Positions 35,095 to 43,905 of a stretch of DNA of 64,000 nucleotides are shown here, piece by piece. Positions within the stretch are counted from its first letter, which is position 1; each line of letters starts with the position of its first letter. The position numbers were made by a program, and so were the translations under genes. The notes beneath the pieces were generated by a model. It saw only the letters and a list, made by a program, of their open reading frames with translations, did not search any database and was not told where the DNA came from. This DNA comes from Actinomadura viridilutea (lineage in GTDB: Bacteria; Actinomycetota; Actinomycetes; Streptosporangiales; Streptosporangiaceae): assembly GCA_003001795.1 (NCBI GenBank), contig PVNI01000013.1:116592-180591 (forward strand), given 5' to 3'.

Positions 35095-38000
35095 ATGATG
35101 CCGTTCTCCTCCTCGCAAGGGCCGTTCAATGACTGGCTTTCCTTCACTCAGGAGGTGCGTGCAGGCCGGGACACTTTCACAGCCGGACGGGATCTGTTCG
35201 TCGGCCTTATCCCTGACGTTCCTGCCCGCGTACCGCGGTCGACGTATCTGAGCCAGGTCAGGCAGATCTTCCCTGGTGAGTTGGAAGGGCGTGAGGCCGA
35301 GCTCGCGGAGCTGGCGGAGTTCTGCACTCGGGAGCATGGGCCGTCGTATGTCTGGTGGCAGGGGCCGGCGTGGGCGGGCAAGTCGGCGCTGATGGCCACC
35401 TTCGTGCAGAACCCTCCGCCTGGGGTGCGGGTGGTGTCGTTCTTCATCACCGCGCGGTGGGGCGGGTACAACGACCGGACTGCCTTCTTGAATGCGATGG
35501 TTCCGCAACTGGCGGAAATCGCGGAGCAGGCGTTGCCGATGCCGCTGCCCGAGACGCACCTGCAGGGGTGGTTCTTGTGGTTGGTCGACGAGGCCGCCCA
35601 AGCTTGCGCCAGTCGGGGCGAGCGGTTGGCGCTGGTGGTCGACGGGCTGGATGAAGACCGGGGGGTGACGCGCGGCAGCAGTGGGCACAGCATCGCGGCA
35701 CTGCTGCCCGGCGATCCTCCGGCGGGGGTGCGGGTGATCGTGGCGGGCCGACCGAATCCACCGGTCCCCTCGGATGTGCCCGATTGGCATCCGTTGCGAG
35801 CTTCGGAGATCGTCCGGCCCTTGGAGCCGTCGCCCGCGGCGACCGCGATCCGCGACCATGCCGAGCGCGAGCTGGACGGATTGCTCGATGGCGGTGGCCT
35901 CGGCCGGGAGCTGCTGGGATTGCTGGTCACTGCGGACGGTGGTCTGTCCGGTGAGGATCTGGCGGAGCTGACCGGGCAGCCGGTCGGCGAGATCGAACGC
36001 ATCCTGAAGGCGGTGACCGGCAGGTCCTTCGCTCCCCGTGGCGCCCAGTGGGGCGGGTCCGGCTCGCGTCGGGTGTTCGTGTTGGCCCACGAGGAACTGG
36101 TGCAGGCGGCGAGATGCTCCCTGTCCACTGAGGAGATCGCCCGGTGGCGGGAGGCGCTGCACGATTGGGCCGAGCGCTACCGACGGCAGGGCTGGCCGCC
36201 CGGGACACCCGAGTACCTGCTGCGCGGGTACCTGTCCATGCTGCGTGACGCCGGTGACCTGGAGCGGATGCGGGCGCTGGTCACCGACTGGGCTCGACTG
36301 GACCGGATGCTGGACGTCAGCGGGGGCGACGCCGCCGCGCTGGCCGACCTGACCACCGTCCAGGAGTACATCCGCGACCAGGACGACCCGGACCTGACCG
36401 CCAGCCTCCACCTGGCGTGGACCCGCCACCACCTCGTCCGACGAAACAGCCACATCCCAGCCGACCTGCCTGCGGCATGGGTGCTTCTTGGCAACCCCAA
36501 CCGCGCCGAAGCACTGGCCCGCTCCATCGCCAACCCGCACGAGCAGACCATCGTCTTGGGCAGCTTGACCCGAATGCTGGCCGAAGGCGGGGAGGTGGAG
36601 TGGGCTCGTCAGGTCGCCGCCACCGCCGAAAGAACCGCCCGCGCCATCACCAACCCGCAAGCACAGGCATCCGCATTGAGCAACTTGGTTCGGGTGCTGG
36701 CCCAGGTCGGGGAGGTGCATCGGGCTCGTCAGGTCGCCGCCACCGCCGAGAAAACCGCCCGCGCCATCACCAACCCGCAAGCACAGGCATCCGCGTTGAA
36801 CAGCTTGGTTCGGGTGCTGGCCCAGGTCGGGGAGGTGGAGCGCGCCGAAAACGTCGCCCGCGCCCTCACCAACCCGCAAACGCAGGCGCAGGCGTTGAGC
36901 GATTTGATCCGCGTGCTGGCGGAAGCCGGGGAGGCGGAGCGGGCCGAGAACATCGCTCGCGCCATCACCAACCCGCACGAGCAGATATCGGTGTTGAACG
37001 GCTTGGCCCGGATGCTGATCCAGGTTGAGGAAGGGAAGTGGAACCGTCAGGTCGCCACCACCGTTGAGAGAGTCGCCCTCTCAATTCCTCACTCGTCCGG
37101 GCAGGCATCGGTGTTGAGCGGCTTGGCCCTGGTGCTGGCCGAGGACGGGGAGGCGGAGTGGGCTCGTCGGGCTGCCATCACCGCCGAAAGATCCGCCCGC
37201 GCCATCCCCAGCCCGCACGAGCAAGCATCAGTGTTGATCGGCTTGGCCCAGGTGCTGGCCGAACTCGGCGAGATGGAACAAGCCCGGCAGGTCGCCGCCA
37301 CTGCCGAAAAAGCCGCCCGCACCATCCCCGGAACATCCGACCGAGTATCGGCCTTGAACAATGTGGCCCGGGTACTGGCCCGACTTGGAGACCTGGAGCA
37401 GTCCCGACAGATCACCACCACCGCCCAGGAAACCGCCGGCGCCATCCCCAGCCCGCACGAGCAAGCATCAGTGTTGATCGGCTTGGCCCGGGTACTGGCC
37501 GAACTCGGCGACACGGAGCAGGCCCGGCAGGTCGCCGCCACTGCCGAAAAGGCCGCCCGCACCATCCGCATCCCGCACACTCAGACATCGGTATTGATCG
37601 ACCTGACTCGGACACTGGCCGAGTTCGGGGACATCGAACGGGCCCGTCAAGTCGCGACCGCCGCCGAAAAAGCCGCCCGCACCATCCCCAAAACATTTGA
37701 ACAGGTATCGGCCCTGAACGATTTGGCTCGGGTACTGGCCGAACTCGGCGACGCGGAACAGGCGCTGCAGGTCGCCGCCACTGCCGAAAAAACCGCCCGC
37801 ACCATGCGCAACCCGCACACTCAGACATCGGCATTGATCGACCTGACTCGGACACTGGCCGAGTTCGGGGACATCGAACGGGCCCGTCAAGTCGCGACCG
37901 CCGCCGAAAAAGCCGCCCGCACCATCCCCAAACCGTACCGGGAGGCGCAGGCGTTGAGCACCTTGGCTCGGACGCTGGCCGAGGCGGGCGAAATCGATCG

Positions 38001-39741
38001 GGCCGAAGACATCGCCCACTCCATCACCCACCAGCAAGGGCAAGCGACAGCGTTGAACCGTTTGGCCCGAATGCTGATCCAGGCCGGGGAGGTCGAACGG
38101 GCCGAAAACATCGCTCGCTCCATCACCCACCCGAAGGCGCAGGCGCAGGCGTTGAGCACCTTGGCTCGGACGCTGGCCCAGGTGGGCGAAATCGATCGGG
38201 CCGAAGACATCGCCCACTCCATCACCCACCAACCCGAGCAAGTGTCGGCGTTGAGCAGCCTGGCGCGAGCGCTGGCCGCAGCCGGCGAGATGGAACGGGC
38301 CCGCCAGGTCGCCACCGCCGCCGAAAGCATCATCCGCACTATCACCAATTTGCCCGATCAGGTATCGGTGTTGAGCACTGTGACCCGAGTGCTGGCCGCG
38401 GCCGGGGAGGTGGAGCGGGCCCGTGAGGTCGCCGCCACCGCCGAAAGAACCGCCCGCACCATCCCGGACCCGCACACACAGGCATTGGTGTTGAGCGGCT
38501 TGGCCCGGGTACTGTTCAAATCCGGGGAGGTGGAGCGGGCCCGCCAGGTCGCCACCACCGCCGAAGAAGCCGCCCGCACCCTCCTCAACCCGCACGCGCA
38601 GGCGCAGGCCTTGAGCAGCTTGGCCCGAGCGCTGGCCGCAGCCGGCGAGATGGAACGGGCCCGCCAGGTCGCCACCACCGCCGAAGAAACCGCCCGCACC
38701 ATCCCGAACCCGCACACACAGGCATCGGTGTTGAACGGCTTGGCCTGGGTTCTGATCAAGGTTGGGGAGGCAGATCGGGCCGAAAACATCGCCCACTCCA
38801 TCACCCACCCGAAGGCGCAGGTATACGCGTTGATCAGCTTGGCCCGGGCACTGGCCGAAGTCGACGAGATGGAACGGGCTCGCGAGGTCGCCACCACCGC
38901 TGAAAAAACCGCCCGCACCATCCCCAAACCGCACATGCGAGCAGCGGCGTTGAACGGCTTGGCCAAGTTGCTCGTCGAGTTTGGGGACATAGAACGGGCC
39001 CGGCAGGTCGCCACCACCGCCGAAAGAACGGCCCGCGCCATCCCCAACTCACACGAGCAGGCAACGGAGTTGAGCAGCCTGGTTCAGGTGCTGGCCCAGG
39101 TCGGGGAGGCAGATCGGGCCGAAGACGTCGCCCGCTCCATCACCCACCCGAACGAGCAGGCACAAGCGTTGAGCAGTCTGGCCCGAGCACTGGCCGACGC
39201 CGGCGAGATGGAGCGGGCCGAAAACATCGCCCGCTCCATCACCCACCCGCACGAGCAGGCGATAGCTTTGGGCAGTCTGGCCCGAGCACTGGCCGACGCC
39301 GGCGAGATGGAGCGGGCCGAAAACATCGCCCTCTCTATCAGCCACCCGCCCGGGCAGGTATCGGCTTTGAGCAGCTTGGCACGAGTACTGGCCGAGTCGG
39401 GGAAAGTGGAGCGGGTCTGCAAGGTTGCCGCTACCGCTGAAAGAACCGCTCGCACCATCCCCAACCCGCACACGCGAGCAGCGGCGTTGAGCGGCTTGAT
39501 CCGGGTGCTGGCCCAGGTCGGGGAGGTGAAGCGGGCCGAAGACATCGCCCGCTCCATCCAGCACCCGCCCGCGCAGGCACTGGCACTGGCATCGATCATT
39601 GAAGAACTGGACCCGAAGAAGTCTCGGCGTCTTCTCGCCGCGGCTTTGATCGATTCTCAGCCCGCGGAGCTGCTCAACGTCATAGCCCGGGTCACCCCAG
39701 ACGCCGTGATCAACACTGTTCAGTATGTGAACGTTCCGTGA
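35095..39741 (+). CDS. NACHT/STAND NLR-like receptor with amyloid-type N-terminal motif and long helical repeats
   Basis: 1,548 residues. The N-terminal motif QEVRAGRDTFTAGRDLFVG (19-37) matches the tail of the upstream protein. The NTPase has Walker A GPAWAGKS (90-97), Walker B LALVVDGLDED (178-188) and a VRVIVAGRP sensor (212-220), followed by winged-helix-like sequence to about 440. Residues about 465-1,510 are tandem 33- to 40-residue helical repeats like ERARQVATTAEKTARTIPNP then QASALSSLARVLAEAGEVER. Many are nearly identical, as in sensor arms of NLRs that evolve by repeat shuffling. Expected role: bind a phage or foreign ligand through the repeats, oligomerise, and seed the partner by the shared motif. 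Gene start ATG 35095 or 35098 has no ribosome site and relies on coupling to the upstream gene. Confidence 0.8.
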   Translation: MMPFSSSQGPFNDWLSFTQEVRAGRDTFTAGRDLFVGLIPDVPARVPRSTYLSQVRQIFPGELEGREAELAELAEFCTREHGPSYVWWQGPAWAGKSALMATFVQNPPPGVRVVSFFITARWGGYNDRTAFLNAMVPQLAEIAEQALPMPLPETHLQGWFLWLVDEAAQACASRGERLALVVDGLDEDRGVTRGSSGHSIAALLPGDPPAGVRVIVAGRPNPPVPSDVPDWHPLRASEIVRPLEPSPAATAIRDHAERELDGLLDGGGLGRELLGLLVTADGGLSGEDLAELTGQPVGEIERILKAVTGRSFAPRGAQWGGSGSRRVFVLAHEELVQAARCSLSTEEIARWREALHDWAERYRRQGWPPGTPEYLLRGYLSMLRDAGDLERMRALVTDWARLDRMLDVSGGDAAALADLTTVQEYIRDQDDPDLTASLHLAWTRHHLVRRNSHIPADLPAAWVLLGNPNRAEALARSIANPHEQTIVLGSLTRMLAEGGEVEWARQVAATAERTARAITNPQAQASALSNLVRVLAQVGEVHRARQVAATAEKTARAITNPQAQASALNSLVRVLAQVGEVERAENVARALTNPQTQAQALSDLIRVLAEAGEAERAENIARAITNPHEQISVLNGLARMLIQVEEGKWNRQVATTVERVALSIPHSSGQASVLSGLALVLAEDGEAEWARRAAITAERSARAIPSPHEQASVLIGLAQVLAELGEMEQARQVAATAEKAARTIPGTSDRVSALNNVARVLARLGDLEQSRQITTTAQETAGAIPSPHEQASVLIGLARVLAELGDTEQARQVAATAEKAARTIRIPHTQTSVLIDLTRTLAEFGDIERARQVATAAEKAARTIPKTFEQVSALNDLARVLAELGDAEQALQVAATAEKTARTMRNPHTQTSALIDLTRTLAEFGDIERARQVATAAEKAARTIPKPYREAQALSTLARTLAEAGEIDRAEDIAHSITHQQGQATALNRLARMLIQAGEVERAENIARSITHPKAQAQALSTLARTLAQVGEIDRAEDIAHSITHQPEQVSALSSLARALAAAGEMERARQVATAAESIIRTITNLPDQVSVLSTVTRVLAAAGEVERAREVAATAERTARTIPDPHTQALVLSGLARVLFKSGEVERARQVATTAEEAARTLLNPHAQAQALSSLARALAAAGEMERARQVATTAEETARTIPNPHTQASVLNGLAWVLIKVGEADRAENIAHSITHPKAQVYALISLARALAEVDEMERAREVATTAEKTARTIPKPHMRAAALNGLAKLLVEFGDIERARQVATTAERTARAIPNSHEQATELSSLVQVLAQVGEADRAEDVARSITHPNEQAQALSSLARALADAGEMERAENIARSITHPHEQAIALGSLARALADAGEMERAENIALSISHPPGQVSALSSLARVLAESGKVERVCKVAATAERTARTIPNPHTRAAALSGLIRVLAQVGEVKRAEDIARSIQHPPAQALALASIIEELDPKKSRRLLAAALIDSQPAELLNVIARVTPDAVINTVQYVNVP
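37201..37920 (+). repeat. 240-bp internal tandem repeats in the receptor gene
   Basis: Three successive units with 240-base period (37201, 37441, 37681). 37201-37275 and 37441-37515 are almost identical, and 37561-37680 almost equals 37801-37920. Shows recent expansion or gene conversion of the repeat array. Confidence 0.85.
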
Positions 39742-39830
39742 ACCCCGAGCTGGACTCCGGGTCGGCCGGCTGAACCAGTTGCCTGCTCACGTTGCTTCGA
39801 ACTGGTTCGGCTGCGTGTTCGTCGCGTTGG

Positions 39831-40871
39831 TCAGGGGCCGTTGCCGCCGAAGGTGGTGGTGTCTGCGTCGGCGAGGTTGGCGAACCAGTCGAAGCCTGCC
39901 GGGTAGGCCCACAGGTAGGAGCGGAGGTGGGGGTTGGCGCCGCGGTCGGTGAGGAGGTCGGCGATGGCGGCGTCGGTCGCCCATGGCATGCGGAAGCGTG
40001 CGTGGTGGGCGAGTTCTTCGATGCTTGTGCCGTTGTCGAGCGCGAGATGCAGCTCCGCGCGGAACGAGTCGGTTGTAGTGGTCGAACCTGGTCCGCGCGC
40101 TGAGCAGTTCGTCGTCGGGTGCGATGGACAGGGGCAGGGCTTGGGCGAGCCCTTCCAGCAGCACCTCTTGCGGGGCGTGGACGGACATGAGGCGGACCCG
40201 TGGCACGTCGTCGGCGGCGCAGCGTGCGGACCAGCTTGCGCCTTGCAGGCCGTGCCCGAGCACGTCGTGAAGGGCGAACTGGCGGGCGGCGACCTTGGTG
40301 AACGCAGCCCTGCGCAGGTTGAGCCGTAGACGTACGCGGTGGCCGGCGCCGTCGAGCCAGTACGACCAGTAGGCGTCGACCTCGGTCGTCTCGATGGTGA
40401 GCTCAAAGGGCGCTCGGCTGCCGGTCGCTTGACGTACGGCTTGCTCGTAATCGGTGGCGGTCTTGCGGCCGGCGTCCTGGGGGCGTCGGTGGGGCCCTCG
40501 GCAGCCTGAAGATCGCGGGAGGTATGGGCCCCAGTCGATGCCGAATGCGGCCAATGCTCGGCGGGCTTGGTCCCCTCGCTGGGATGTCCCCTCGCTGGGA
40601 TGTAGTCGGCCAGTGGGAGACGCTCCCCTAGAACGGCGCCGAGGTAGGCGCGGTCGGCGTCCAGCCGGTTGAGGAGATGGACCGCTCCGGCGTCTTCGGC
40701 GCGGGCTCGCGGGTCGCCGAGTGCGCGGTAGACCTCTAGGCGGTTGTCGGCCGGTTCGGGTTCTTCGTGGATGGGGTGGCAGTCGAGGTCGATGTCGGCG
40801 GGTGATCCGCGATTGATCTCGCAGGCGTGCCAGGCTCGCAGAGTCGCTTCGATCTCGTCACGAAGGCTCAC
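39831..40871 (-). pseudogene. frameshifted zincin-like conserved hypothetical gene
   Basis: A single ancestral protein is split over two frames. Start GTG 40871: MSLRDEIEATLRAWHACEIN through GERLPLADYIPAR in one frame; the middle is in another (RALAAFGIDWGPYLP, ARQFALHDVLGHGLQG, SVHAPQEVLLEGLAQALPL); the end returns to the first (FRAELHLALDNGTSIEELAH, LRSYLWAYPAGFDWFANLAD). HDVLGH plus EGLAQ suggests a metal site. The first switch coincides with a 16-base tandem duplication (40572-40603), the second is near 40,070. Non-functional unless these are sequence errors. Confidence 0.65.
40572..40603. repeat. 16-bp perfect tandem duplication
   Basis: CCCCTCGCTGGGATGT occurs twice in a row at the point where the zincin-like gene changes frame. 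Removing one copy does not by itself restore the frame. Confidence 0.9.
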
Positions 40872-40948
40872 GGATCACTTCCCGGCGCGGGTTCGGCCAG
40901 GCGGGCGGGGCGCTGGTGCCGGTGGTCTGGTGACGCCGCGTACACGAT

Positions 40949-40990
40949 CAAGGCCCAGGTCTGGGAACTGTGTCCCTGACCTGGGCCTTT
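40949..40990 (-). terminator. terminator after tRNA-Gly
   Basis: Arms AGGCCCAGGTC / GACCTGGGCCT around a 16-base loop, directly downstream of the tRNA on its strand. Confidence 0.75.
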
Positions 40991-40996
40991 GCTCAG

Positions 40997-41067
40997 AGCG
41001 GGTGACGGGAATCGAACCCGCGTTATCAGCTTGGGAAGCTGAAGTTCTGCCATTGAACTACACCCGC
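40997..41067 (-). tRNA. tRNA-Gly (CCC)
   Basis: Minus strand folds into a full cloverleaf: acceptor GCGGGTG/CACCCGC, D arm GTTCAATGGCAGAAC, anticodon stem TCAGC/GCTGA with loop TTCCCAA (anticodon CCC), T arm GCGGG-TTCGATT-CCCGT, and T as discriminator base. CCA is not encoded. Confidence 0.96.
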
Positions 41068-41171
41068 GTAGCGGCGGTTGCCGCCGACGACATGGTACCG
41101 GATACCGCGGGGGTGGTGAGAACGGTATGCGGAGAAGCGCGAGACGCCGTGGACCCGGTAGCGTGCTTGAC

Positions 41172-41747
41172 GTGCTGCTCTCCGATCGTGACATCAGGGC
41201 CGAGGTCGAGTCCGGACGGGTGAAGATCGACCCGTACGACCCGAGCATGATCCAGCCGTCCAGCGTGGACGTGCGGCTGGACCGGTACTTCCGGGTGTTC
41301 GAGAACCACCGGTATCCGCACATCGATCCGGCCGTGGAGCAGAGCGATCTGACGCGGCTGGTGGAGGTGGACCCGGACGAGCCGTTCGTGCTGCACCCCG
41401 GGGAGTTCGTGCTGGCGTCCACGTACGAGGTGTTCGGGCTGCCGGACGACCTGGCGGCCAGGCTCGAGGGCAAGAGCTCCCTCGGACGGCTGGGCCTGCT
41501 GACGCACTCGACCGCGGGGTGGATCGACCCGGGGTTCTGCGGCCACGTGACGTTGGAGCTGTCCAACGTGGCGACGTTGCCGATCAAGCTGTGGCCGGGA
41601 ATGAAGATCGGGCAGATGTGCCTGTTCCGCACGAGCTCGCCGGTCGAGCATCCGTACGGGTCCAAGGAGTACGGTTCGCGCTACCAGGATCAGCGCGGGC
41701 CGACGCCGTCGCGGTCTTATCTGAACTTCCACCGCACCAAGGTCTGA
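41172..41747 (+). CDS. dcd: dCTP deaminase (probably bifunctional dCTP deaminase/dUTPase)
   Basis: 191 residues. Deaminates dCTP to dUTP; actinobacterial members also hydrolyse dUTP to dUMP. LLSDRDI start, QPSSVDVRLDRYFRVF and the GKSSLGRLGLLTHSTAGWID block with catalytic Glu region VTLELSN are complete. Start GTG 41172 chosen by homology; an upstream frame adds a non-conserved extension. Follows tRNA-Gly divergently. Confidence 0.95.
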   Translation: MLLSDRDIRAEVESGRVKIDPYDPSMIQPSSVDVRLDRYFRVFENHRYPHIDPAVEQSDLTRLVEVDPDEPFVLHPGEFVLASTYEVFGLPDDLAARLEGKSSLGRLGLLTHSTAGWIDPGFCGHVTLELSNVATLPIKLWPGMKIGQMCLFRTSSPVEHPYGSKEYGSRYQDQRGPTPSRSYLNFHRTKV

Positions 41748-42166
41748 CCCGCAGCCCGGCGCGCCCCTTTGCGGCTCTGGGGGACGCGGACGCCGTCGGC
41801 CGGAGGGTCTTCGGGCGCTCGGAGGGACGCGACGGCGAGCGTGCCCATGGGCAGGTGCTCGCGGCTATGGTCGGCGCGCCGCCGGTGCGGCTCATGCTGA
41901 TGGCGCTCACCGCGCACGGCCTGGACCCGGTCCTGTTCGAGGCGGCCTCGGCGTTCGGCATCGCCGGGCTGAGCACGGAATCACCGCGGACCTGCGCCGT
42001 CCGCAGCGGTCGGCTGCTTCCCCCGGCATTGGCGCCCCGCCTGGTCGGGCCTCGGCGGGGCGCGCACGCTCACCGGATGATGAGCGTCGGGAACAGGGGT
42101 CGAGGCGATGCCCCTGACCTGAAGTGACGAGCACGCGGACCTGGCGGCGCCGACCGGGTCCTGCGC
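41748..42166. other. gene-free stretch, nothing certain
   Basis: A plus frame here includes GQVLAAMVGAPPVRLMLMAL and HGLDPVLFEAASAFGIAGL, which looks protein-like, but it has no start of its own and no known family. May be a gene remnant. Confidence 0.3.
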
Positions 42167-43081
42167 TCAGGATCGGGTGGGCGTCCAGGTGAGGAGGCCG
42201 CCCTGGGTGCCGGTGAACGTGGGGTCGTTCCAGCCGGGCGGGTACGTGGCGTCGAGGCTGCGGACGCTGCTGGACGTGGTGTACACCCCCTTTTCCGCCG
42301 GCGGGGGGACGATGAACGGCCCACAGGTCGCGATCTGATCGGCATTGGCGAGGCGGATTCGGCAGCGACGCAGACTCGCCTCATTTCGCGTCAAATGGGC
42401 GGCATGCCGTTCGACCAAGTGGCGATCGTGCTTCATGAGCCACAGCCACACGGTGACCTCTTCCGCGCGTCCCCCGCGTTTGATCGACTTGATCTTGGCG
42501 TAGATCGCTATTCCGTGGTCGTCGTGCTTGATGCACGGCATCACCAACACGGATTTCTGCGACGTTCCCGCCCAACTGCTGCGGCACTCGTCCGTCGGCG
42601 TGATGACGACGTTCGGAGGTCGGTCGGGGCCGCCGAGCATTGTCGTGACCACCGTGCCCGCCAGCACCGCGAGGACGCCGCCGACGGCGGAGGCGATGAT
42701 CGCGACGCGGCGTTGGGAGACCCGCGGCTTGATAGGGAGCGGTTCCAGCGTGTCGGCGGTCTCCTCCGGCGAAAGGCGCGGTCGGGGCACCGTGGGCGGC
42801 TCCGGCGGCTCCGGCTCGCCCAGGGCTTCGCGGCGGCGACGCGCCCACTCGTCGGGGTCCGCGCCGCACGCCTCGGCGTAGGCGCGCACGAATCGTTCGG
42901 TGATGTTGTCGTTGCCGGGATTCAGCATGCGGGAGAGATACGAGGCGCTATAGCCGATCTTGGCGCCGATGTCGGCAAGGGTGGTCTCCTCCCCGCGCAG
43001 TTTCCGCAGATCGTCGACGAAGGCGTGCCACGGACTCTCGTCGCGGTCGATCGGCTTCTCCTTGCGCCCCCGAACGGCCAT
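42167..43081 (-). CDS. membrane-anchored XRE-type HTH protein
   Basis: 304 residues. HTH (about 20-75: LADIGAKIGYSASYLSRMLN) as in actinomycete XRE proteins, a Pro/Glu linker, one membrane segment (about 122-147) and an extracytoplasmic domain with paired Cys (DECRSSW, MPCIKHDDHGIAIYAKI, RRCRIRLAN, ATCGPFIV). Such proteins can sense outside and bind DNA inside. ATG 43081 follows GAGGAG. Divergent from the secreted papain-like protein. Confidence 0.8.
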   Translation of the reverse strand: MAVRGRKEKPIDRDESPWHAFVDDLRKLRGEETTLADIGAKIGYSASYLSRMLNPGNDNITERFVRAYAEACGADPDEWARRRREALGEPEPPEPPTVPRPRLSPEETADTLEPLPIKPRVSQRRVAIIASAVGGVLAVLAGTVVTTMLGGPDRPPNVVITPTDECRSSWAGTSQKSVLVMPCIKHDDHGIAIYAKIKSIKRGGRAEEVTVWLWLMKHDRHLVERHAAHLTRNEASLRRCRIRLANADQIATCGPFIVPPPAEKGVYTTSSSVRSLDATYPPGWNDPTFTGTQGGLLTWTPTRS

Positions 43082-43226
43082 GCACTCTCCTCGTGACTTT
43101 GTTTCTTTCATTGTTGCCATTGGTGCGCACGTCAGAAGGGGTTCGCACAAAATCCCCGGCGGCGAGAACGGGATCGGATCCGGCGCGATCCGGAAGATCA
43201 CGTTCGAGTCGAAAGGGAAGAATGCG

Positions 43227-43763
43227 ATGTCCCGCAACTCCCGTGGCCCCTTGGCCGTCGTCAGGCTGGCGCTCAGCGCGGCACTGGCCTGCGGGGCCGT
43301 CCAGGCCCCGGCCGCCCAGGCCGCCCAGACCACGGCGCGCGGCCAGGTGTGCATGTTCACGTACCCCTACAGCCGGGACGCGCTGGCCGGTCACGTGGCC
43401 TGGGCGTTCCAGACCGGCCCGAACCGATGGACCTTCGGCTCCTACTCCAAGAGGCCGATGTGGAAGTCGGGCTGGACGACGAGCGCCATGATCAGCAAGT
43501 TCCGGCGGATGGGCTACGACGGCTACCGCTGCAAGTGGACGCACCAGCGGCGCGCCTCGGCCGCCACCGCGACATGGCAGCGGTTGCGCCGCACGCCGTA
43601 CCGGCTGTGGACGAACAACTGCCTGACCGTCAGCGTCGCGGTGTTCCGCAGCTACAGCCGGGAGCTGCGCAGCCTGCCGTCGGCGAGCGGCACGCTTCCG
43701 CGCCGGTACTACGACCGGACGCTCCCGAGGTACGGGTTCGGCAAGAACCACCGGCTGCGCTAG
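43227..43763 (+). CDS. secreted protein, possible permuted papain-like fold
   Basis: 178 residues with a signal peptide (MSRNSRGPLAVVRLALSAAL through AQA). His in AGHVAWAF (His56) precedes Cys in WTNNCLTVSVAVF (Cys132). This His-then-NC order is that of circularly permuted papain-like (LRAT/NC type) hydrolases or acyltransferases; the assignment is tentative. Start ATG 43227 after AAAGGGAAG. Confidence 0.6.
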   Translation: MSRNSRGPLAVVRLALSAALACGAVQAPAAQAAQTTARGQVCMFTYPYSRDALAGHVAWAFQTGPNRWTFGSYSKRPMWKSGWTTSAMISKFRRMGYDGYRCKWTHQRRASAATATWQRLRRTPYRLWTNNCLTVSVAVFRSYSRELRSLPSASGTLPRRYYDRTLPRYGFGKNHRLR

Positions 43764-43905
43764 ACCGCCGACTCCGGCGAACCAAGGCCCGCTCTCGTCC
43801 GCGGGCGACGAGCTGACGTGCCGTCACGCGTCCCGGCGTGCGGCCCGCACGCCGGGACGCGCAGCAATCGCGATCACTCCGGTAGGGAAGTCAGGAGACG
43901 CATCC

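Noticed and set aside
35041..36978. Long minus-strand frame opposite the NLR gene
   Set aside because: Repetitive LGQ..NQ..RG composition mirrors the receptor repeats; no domain. The plus strand carries Walker motifs and coherent repeats.
36580..39600. CRISPR array
   Set aside because: The regular repeats are codon-phased, coding and varied; no short identical repeats separated by unique spacers were seen anywhere.
40997..41067. tRNA-Gly as an integration (att) site for the defence region
   Set aside because: No second copy of its 3' end was seen in the window and no integrase gene is present.
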